Origin: Pelosinus fermentans DSM 17108
GTDB taxonomy: Bacteria; Bacillota; Negativicutes; DSM-13327
Direction: 5' to 3'
DNA: 64,000 nucleotides
NCBI RefSeq assembly: GCF_000271485.2
Contig: NZ_AKVN02000001.1
Coordinates: 1,368,001 to 1,432,000, forward strand
Both the position numbers and the translations under genes were made by a program. Each line of letters begins with the position of its first letter. The first letter of the stretch is position 1. Under the pieces are notes generated by a model. That model did no database searches. It worked only from the letters and a program-made list of their open reading frames with translations, and had not been told where the DNA came from. Of the stretch, positions 58,823 through 64,000 are shown one piece after another.

Positions 58823-61219
58823 ATGAGTAATTTTCAAGTTGTGAAGCGTGATGGCCGTGAAGTAGAATTTAATGGCGATAAAATTTTTGATGCAATTCAA
58901 AAGGCGTATACTGAAAATTTTGATGGTATAGTAAAAAAAGAAAAGATCCAGCTACTAACGGATAAAGTGTTTAATACGATTGCATCCAGATCGAATCAGC
59001 GTTTGTCAGTGGAAGAGATACAAGATATTGTAGAGGATGTCTTACTGCAGTCAGAAGAAGTGGCAGTGGCTAAGAAGTATATTGCATATCGGGCAAAGCG
59101 CACCCAAGTGCGGGAAGCCAACATGCGCTTAATGATTGATTATAAAGACATCACCTTTAAAGATGCAGAACAGGTTGACGGGAAAAGAGAGAATGCAAAT
59201 GTAGACGGCAATACGGCTATGGGAACCATGCTGCAGTATGGAGCAACAGGATCGAAACAATTTGCCATTCACCATATTTTAAAGCCTGAACATGCCAAAT
59301 TTCATCAGTCCGGCTATATTCATATTCATGACATGGATTTTGAAGCCATTGGTACTTTGACTTGCTGCCAAATTGATATTAAAACCTTGTTTCGTGATGG
59401 CTTTTCCACGGGACACGGACATTTGCGGGAGCCACAGGATATCATGAGCTATGCTGCGCTGGCGGCGATTGCGATTCAGAGCAACCAAAATGATCAGCAT
59501 GGTGGACAATCCATCCCCAATTTTGATTATGGCTTAGCTGCCGGAGTTGCTAAAACCTTTATAAAATTATACTCGGAAAATATGAAGAAAATATTACTGA
59601 TTGATTTCATGGAGTTAGATGAAGAAAAAATTACGGGCATTCTCGCAGCTACTGTGCATGAGTATAGCGGTGAGCAGGGCGATTATCCCCGTATTGGCGA
59701 AAAGGAATATCAAACTTATCATGCAAATGAGGCTCTGCGTTTGAAAAAGGCTTTACTCAGTCATGATATTCAGGCAGCAGATTCGGATATACAAAAAATT
59801 CAGGACTTCACCTACCGTTTTGCAAAAAAGGAAACAGTGAAGAAAACATACCAAGCCATGGAAGGGTTTCTTCATAATTTAAATACGATGCATTCCAGAG
59901 CAGGGGCGCAGGTTCCTTTTAGCAGTATTAACTTTGGGACAGACACTACCCCTGAAGGGCGCCTGGTAGTGGAACAATTCTTATTATCTGTAGAAGCTGG
60001 CTTAGGCAATGGAGAAACGGCTATATTCCCGATTAGTATTTTCAAAGTAAAAGAAGGCATTAATTATAATGCAGAAGATCCTAATTACGATTTATTTAAG
60101 CTATCCTGCCGCGTTTCTGCGAAACGGTTGTTTCCTAACTTTGTTTTCATTGATGCGCCTTTTAATCTTCAATATTACAAACCCGGCCGCCCTGAAACAG
60201 AGATTGCTACCATGGGATGCAGAACAAGAGTCATATCTTCGATCTTCCCTGAATCGGATGGCGTGGTATACGGCCGCGGCAATAATTCTTTTACCAGTGT
60301 GAATCTTCCTAGACTTGGAATTAAGCATGGTATTGCCCTGGGAGAAAGAACTCAGCCTGACATTGAAGGATTCTATCAAGAGCTGGATTCATTAATTGAA
60401 CTGGTCATTCAGCAAATTCTAGATCGCTATGAAATCCAGAAAAATAAAAAAGTAAAGAATTTCCCATTCTTAATGGGACAGAATATCTGGTTTGACTCTG
60501 AAAAGTTAGATTGGGAAGATACTCTGGAAGATGTTATCAAGCATGGAACGTTAACCCTTGGATTTATTGGCCTTGCGGAAACACTGACAGCGCTTTACGG
60601 CAAACATCATGGCGAATCAGAAGCTGCTCAAGAAGCTGGTCTTCGAATTATTGGTCATATGAGAAAACGCATGGATGAAGCAGCAGTCAAATATCAGCAG
60701 AATTTTTCCCTGATTGCTACACCGGCAGAAGGTCTATCAGGACGCTTCGTAAAAATTGATGCAAAAAATTATGGCGAAATTCCAGGAGTAACAGATCGGG
60801 ATTATTACACCAACGGTTTCCATGTTCCTGTATACTATGCTATTCCAGCAGCCAGAAAGATTGAAATCGAAGCTCCCTATCATGCAATGACCAATGCAGG
60901 TCATATTACCTACATTGAGTTAGATGGAGATTTAGTTAAGAATCTGGATGCCTTTGAAATGGTCGTACGTAAGATGAAAGAATGCGGTATTGGCTACGGC
61001 TCTATCAATCATCCCGTGGATCGTGATCCTAAATGCGGCTTTACTGGCGTGATTGGTGATCAATGCCCTAAATGTGGACGAGTAGAAGGAGAAGGCGGCA
61101 TGGGATTTGAGCGCATTCGCCGTATCACTGGCTACTTAGTAGGAACCATGGACAAATGGAACGATGGCAAACGTGCAGAAGAAAAAGACAGAGTGAAGCA
61201 TGGTGTGAGAAATAAATAG
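58823..61219 (+). CDS. nrdD: Anaerobic ribonucleoside-triphosphate reductase
   Basis: A 798-residue class III ribonucleotide reductase. An N-terminal ATP-cone (VVKRDGREVEFNGDKIFDAI) is followed by the catalytic barrel (RVSAKRLFPNFVFIDAPFN, ATMGCRTRVI). The C-terminus has a cysteine zinc motif (CGFTGVIGDQCPKCGR) and the glycyl-radical site RRITGYLVGT near residue 768. The ATG at 58823 has AGGGTGG 5 bases before it; the GTG at 58814 has none. The activase gene nrdG is not next to it in the window. Confidence 0.96.
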   Translation: MSNFQVVKRDGREVEFNGDKIFDAIQKAYTENFDGIVKKEKIQLLTDKVFNTIASRSNQRLSVEEIQDIVEDVLLQSEEVAVAKKYIAYRAKRTQVREANMRLMIDYKDITFKDAEQVDGKRENANVDGNTAMGTMLQYGATGSKQFAIHHILKPEHAKFHQSGYIHIHDMDFEAIGTLTCCQIDIKTLFRDGFSTGHGHLREPQDIMSYAALAAIAIQSNQNDQHGGQSIPNFDYGLAAGVAKTFIKLYSENMKKILLIDFMELDEEKITGILAATVHEYSGEQGDYPRIGEKEYQTYHANEALRLKKALLSHDIQAADSDIQKIQDFTYRFAKKETVKKTYQAMEGFLHNLNTMHSRAGAQVPFSSINFGTDTTPEGRLVVEQFLLSVEAGLGNGETAIFPISIFKVKEGINYNAEDPNYDLFKLSCRVSAKRLFPNFVFIDAPFNLQYYKPGRPETEIATMGCRTRVISSIFPESDGVVYGRGNNSFTSVNLPRLGIKHGIALGERTQPDIEGFYQELDSLIELVIQQILDRYEIQKNKKVKNFPFLMGQNIWFDSEKLDWEDTLEDVIKHGTLTLGFIGLAETLTALYGKHHGESEAAQEAGLRIIGHMRKRMDEAAVKYQQNFSLIATPAEGLSGRFVKIDAKNYGEIPGVTDRDYYTNGFHVPVYYAIPAARKIEIEAPYHAMTNAGHITYIELDGDLVKNLDAFEMVVRKMKECGIGYGSINHPVDRDPKCGFTGVIGDQCPKCGRVEGEGGMGFERIRRITGYLVGTMDKWNDGKRAEEKDRVKHGVRNK

Positions 61220-61300
61220 CCTTTTACAAATAATAGTAATAAACCTGGCAAAAAAATGTTACAATTAAAGAAATTGCTTAACAGAGGAGACTGTGAAAGT

Positions 61301-61600
61301 ATGATTACATTAGTAGCCAATATGCAAGCAAAACCAGGTAAAGAAAAAGAACTGGAAGCTGCCTTACAGGTTCACTTTCCTAAAGTTCAACTTGAAAAAG
61401 GTACAGCAGCCTATGTGCTTCATCGTTCGACGGAAAAAGTAGGACAATTCTTCTTTTATGAAAAATACCAGGATCAGCAAGCGTTAGATTATCATGGGTC
61501 TACGCCTTACTTAAAAGAATTATTCAGCAGTATTGCTGATCTGCTTCTCGAAAAACCAGAAGTTAAACTATATGAAGAAGTGGCAGCCATTTCCCGATAA
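61301..61600 (+). CDS. Antibiotic biosynthesis monooxygenase (ABM) domain protein
   Basis: A 99-residue ferredoxin-like ABM/putative quinol monooxygenase protein: MITLVANMQAKPGKEKELEA, then YVLHRSTEKVGQFFFYEKY and ALDYHGSTPYLKEL. Relatives are small monooxygenases or heme-degrading enzymes; no specific substrate can be assigned. The ATG at 61301 has GGAGA upstream. It lies 81 bases after nrdD, in the same direction, followed by a strong terminator. Confidence 0.85.
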   Translation: MITLVANMQAKPGKEKELEAALQVHFPKVQLEKGTAAYVLHRSTEKVGQFFFYEKYQDQQALDYHGSTPYLKELFSSIADLLLEKPEVKLYEEVAAISR

Positions 61601-61617
61601 GTAACGTAGAATAGTGA

Positions 61618-61662
61618 AAAGTTCCTGCAAAGTAATGTTCTTTGCAGGAACTTTGTCTTTTA
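61618..61662 (+). terminator. Terminator of the nrdD-ABM unit
   Basis: Perfect 15-bp stem (AAAGTTCCTGCAAAG with CTTTGCAGGAACTTT), followed by GTCTTTT. Confidence 0.88.
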
Positions 61663-61664
61663 AT

Positions 61665-61865
61665 GGGAAATAATGAGGTAATATGGGAAAGTCTCCTAAT
61701 GCGAACCCTAAGTGCTCATCATTTTTGTAGGAGATTCGCAAACCAGATATAAGAAGGCGTTTGACCACTTCTTATATCAAAATTCTCTATTTAAATAAAG
61801 CACATTTCGGGGTTCGCAAAATCATAGGATTCAACCCAGGTAGTTATTGCATCTCACAATCGCCA
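61665..61865 (+). promoter_or_regulatory. CRISPR leader
   Basis: About 200 bases without a gene before the first repeat. It holds TGCGAACCC (61700-61708) and its inverted match GGGTTCGCA (61810-61818), ATTCGCAAACC near 61734 and an 11-bp inverted repeat GATATAAGAAG (61746-61756)/CTTCTTATATC (61768-61778). The GCGAACC/GGTTCGC pattern resembles type I-C leaders. Confidence 0.7.
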
Positions 61866-63357
61866 GTCACGCCTTGCGTATGGCGTGTGGATTGAAACGT
61901 GTGTCTTGGGTAAATCGAAATAAACTGTATTCGTCACGCCTTGCGTATGGCGTGTGGATTGAAACCACGGTGCAGGAGTAGCTTTGTCTACCCTGTCCGT
62001 CACGCCTTGCGTATGGCGTGTGGATTGAAACAGCAACTTAGCCTTAACAGTAAAAGGCACATATGTCACGCCTTGCGTATGGCGTGTGGATTGAAACTGC
62101 TAAAGGGGGTTAGTGATTGCCTAAACAATGTCACGCCTTGCGTATGGCGTGTGGATTGAAACTATGATTGGTAAACAGAATGTATCAGCTACTAAGTCAC
62201 GCCTTGCGTATGGCGTGTGGATTGAAACTTTAACTCGGCAATCTGCTTTGCTACTGAATCAAGTCACGCCTTGCGTATGGCGTGTGGATTGAAACGATCA
62301 CCTCTTTGTATCTGCCACAAGTACAATTGTCACGCCTTGCGTATGGCGTGTGGATTGAAACAGCAAGCTCACTATTTGTAAACTGATCCAGCTTGTCACG
62401 CCTTGCGTATGGCGTGTGGATTGAAACATTCTTCCAACACCAAACCCGACTAATTTATTTCGTCACGCCTTGCGTATGGCGTGTGGATTGAAACTCATTG
62501 GCAGGTATCATTAACGAATAGTCGCCAGTCACGCCTTGCGTATGGCGTGTGGATTGAAACTCTTTGTGACGCTACATCGGCGAGTACTCCAACAGTCACG
62601 CCTTGCGTATGGCGTGTGGATTGAAACTACTGTCGTTACTAGCCTAGTTTCTTTGGCTGGGTCACGCCTTGCGTATGGCGTGTGGATTGAAACCATCTTT
62701 TTACTTAACCAGCTAAACATCCTCAACAGTCACGCCTTGCGTATGGCGTGTGGATTGAAACATCATCAGCGGGTTTACTACGCTCCCAAATAAAGTCACG
62801 CCTTGCGTATGGCGTGTGGATTGAAACAATCACGGTTACATGTGTCATTTTGCGTTGCTTAACGTCACGCCTTGCGTATGGCGTGTGGATTGAAACATCG
62901 TCTGGGTTATCAGTGCTTTGGCAGCAATCGTCACGCCTTGCGTATGGCGTGTGGATTGAAACGCAGTACTGCGTGACACAGATTGCCCAGCGGTAGTCAC
63001 GCCTTGCGTATGGCGTGTGGATTGAAACAATGACGTTATCGCTGTTTGTAAAGGTTTAACTGTCACGCCTTGCGTATGGCGTGTGGATTGAAACCGGTAG
63101 TTATGGCTACTGGATTTATCGCGTAGTCTCGTCACGCCTTGCGTATGGCGTGTGGATTGAAACTTGACGATGGACCGCAAATAAAACATTATTTCGTCAC
63201 GCCTTGCGTATGGCGTGTGGATTGAAACTTTGACCACTTAGCCGCCTTTAGTTTCATGGTGGTCACGCCTTGCGTAGGCGTGTGGATTGAAACGCTTTCA
63301 TGATAGCCGCAATCATTGGACTCTGAGTCACGCCTTGCGTAGGCGTATGGATTGAAC
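61866..63357 (+). CRISPR. Type I-C-like CRISPR array, 23 repeats
   Basis: 23 repeats and 22 spacers. The first 21 repeats are 33 bp: GTCACGCCTTGCGTATGGCG then TGTGGATTGAAAC. A 6-bp stem CACGCC/GGCGTG lies around TTGCGTAT. Ending in GTGGATTGAAAC is typical of type I-C. Spacers are 32-36 bp, mostly 33. The last two repeats decay: 63262-63293 lacks one T in the loop (32 bp); 63327-63357 is 31 bp, loses a loop base and one A, and breaks a stem pair. The leader end is left and the decayed end right. No cas genes are in the window; ORFs inside the array are artefacts. Confidence 0.98.
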
Positions 63358-63396
63358 TCAATCAATAGCACATTGTTATTGAGATCTGAAAATAGG

Positions 63397-63430
63397 TAAA
63401 AAAAGAACCTTCAGTGTAAACTGAAAGGCT
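63397..63430 (-). terminator. Terminator of yefM-yoeB
   Basis: CCTTCAGT pairs with ACTGAAAGG (one bulge); the leftward reading runs into TTCTTTTTTTACC. Confidence 0.75.
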
Positions 63431-63437
63431 CCTATAT

Positions 63438-63695
63438 TTAGTCATAATGTCCTCTGCATTGTACGATTTCAATGACTTCATCCTCAACCTTATAGATGAG
63501 TCGATGTTCAGTGGTAATTCTTCTGCTCCAGTAGCCACTCAAATCATTTTTAAGGGGCTCGGGTTTTCCTATCCCTTCATTGTAGTTACGGTCAATATCC
63601 TTAAGGAGTTCATTGATCTTCTTAAGAACCTTTTTATCAGTAGACTGCCAGTAAAGGTAATCATCCCATGCGTTATCCGAGAAAATCTTATTCAT
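63438..63695 (-). CDS. yoeB: YoeB-type mRNA interferase toxin
   Basis: An 85-residue RelE-superfamily toxin of the YoeB/Txe group. Family features are WDDYLYWQSTDKKVLKKINE, GIGKPEPLKNDLSGYWSRRI and the catalytic end HRLIYKVEDE with C-terminal GHYD. It cleaves mRNA at the ribosome. Its start overlaps the antitoxin stop by 8 bases, the usual antitoxin-first coupling. A terminator is on its 3' side; the CRISPR array ends 80 bases further left. Confidence 0.94.
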   Translation of the reverse strand: MNKIFSDNAWDDYLYWQSTDKKVLKKINELLKDIDRNYNEGIGKPEPLKNDLSGYWSRRITTEHRLIYKVEDEVIEIVQCRGHYD

Positions 63696-63945
63696 CCTCT
63701 ATAAGTTCCCTGATTTTACCTTTACCAGCCTTTAATTGGGCAATGGACTCCAGAAGTCTGTCATAGGTCTTCTTATTGCTTCTGATATAAAGATTTTCCA
63801 TAAGATTGTTATACTCATCCTCTGAGATCATAACGACATTTCCACCTTGTTTGCGGGTGATAATAATCGTTTCAAAGTCATTATTTGCTATATCACAATA
63901 CGTTTTAAGGTTTTCCCGGACATTAGAGTAATTTACTGCTAACAT
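63688..63945 (-). CDS. yefM: YefM-type antitoxin
   Basis: An 85-residue Phd/YefM antitoxin: MLAVNYSNVRENLKTYCD at the DNA-binding N-terminus, then IITRKQGGNVVMISEDEYNN and a toxin-binding acidic tail. The ATG at 63945 has AGGAGG 7 bases upstream; a GTG at 63954 is less likely. It would neutralise YoeB and repress its own promoter. Confidence 0.94.
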   Translation of the reverse strand: MLAVNYSNVRENLKTYCDIANNDFETIIITRKQGGNVVMISEDEYNNLMENLYIRSNKKTYDRLLESIAQLKAGKGKIRELIEDE

Positions 63946-63958
63946 AATAAACACCTCC

Positions 63959-63997
63959 TGTACTATATATTGTACAACTTAATAGTATATTATGCAA
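63959..63997 (-). promoter_or_regulatory. yefM-yoeB promoter with overlapping operator
   Basis: Reading leftward: TTGCAT (63992-63997), 17-base spacer, TACAAT (63969-63974). The palindrome TGTACTATATATTGTACA (63959-63976) covers the -10; TGTACA cores are typical of YefM operators. Confidence 0.75.
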
Positions 63998-64000
63998 GTT

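Noticed and set aside
61854-63371. Several open frames on both strands through the CRISPR array
   Set aside because: They repeat the translated CRISPR repeat and have no RBS or family.
63959-63976. NrdR-box-like sequence (ACTATATATTGT) upstream of yefM
   Set aside because: It matches the core of the boxes at 58545-58591, but there is one copy, not two at 31 bp, and its TGTACA ends suit a YefM operator.

Overview
The window looks like the chromosome of an anaerobic, endospore-forming, two-membrane Firmicute (Negativicutes, probably Sporomusaceae and close to Pelosinus or Sporomusa; inferred, not proven). It combines low GC, strong AGGAGG-type ribosome binding sites and frequent GTG/TTG starts with a TolC/HlyD/MacB efflux operon, which needs an outer membrane. 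It also carries a SpoVB-type flippase, a sporulation-type histidine kinase and an anaerobic (class III) ribonucleotide reductase.

Layout. (1) 1-11.8 kb: a nearly unidirectional cluster with the end of a xanthine dehydrogenase-type molybdenum hydroxylase, a large flavin/iron-sulfur oxidoreductase, a small redox protein, a methyltransferase, a zinc ribbon, a split XdhC, a MobA-like NTP transferase fused to an HD domain, a radical SAM protein, a CoA ligase, a CobC-like phosphatase, a C-GCAxxG-C-C protein and MoaA. This matches the Desulfovibrio DVU_1551-1557/TrsS-TrsM set associated with selenium-dependent molybdenum hydroxylases. (2) 12-20 kb: signal peptidase I, an ASCH-like protein, galE-galT, a secreted 3D-domain protein and pabA-pabB-pabC for p-aminobenzoate. 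(3) 20.2-24.1 kb: a BusR-like GntR/RCK_C regulator, then an OpuC-like osmoprotectant ABC transporter. (4) 24.5-32 kb: a GGDEF/EAL protein, pyridoxal kinase, an AbrB-family membrane protein and two exported proteins of unknown function. (5) 32-41.4 kb: a Cys-Cys small protein, an SDR epimerase, topoisomerase III, an orphan kinase, a GNAT and Asp/Glu racemase pair, PpnP and a secreted SGNH hydrolase. (6) 41.5-48 kb: a two-component system followed by tolC-macA-macB. (7) 48.3-54.4 kb: a diacylglycerol glycosyltransferase coupled to a zinc phospholipase C, an SbmA/YddA-like ABC exporter, a minimal tyrosine recombinase lying between two inverted copies of a 23-bp site, then an HD-GYP gene. (8) 54.4-61.6 kb: an Lrp regulator, a metallo-hydrolase, DedA, a SpoVB-like flippase and nrdD under two NrdR boxes. 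(9) 61.7-64 kb: a CRISPR array with a type I-C-like repeat (23 repeats, 22 spacers) and its leader but no cas genes in view, then yefM-yoeB.

Intergenic regions carry several families of dispersed palindromic repeats, and many genes end in long, nearly perfect hairpins. The most notable points are the TrsS-type cofactor cluster, the possible self-inverting integrase cassette next to a c-di-GMP gene, the glycosyltransferase/phospholipase pair that could swap phospholipid for glycolipid, and the CRISPR array with no nearby cas genes. No tRNA or rRNA gene was recognised.
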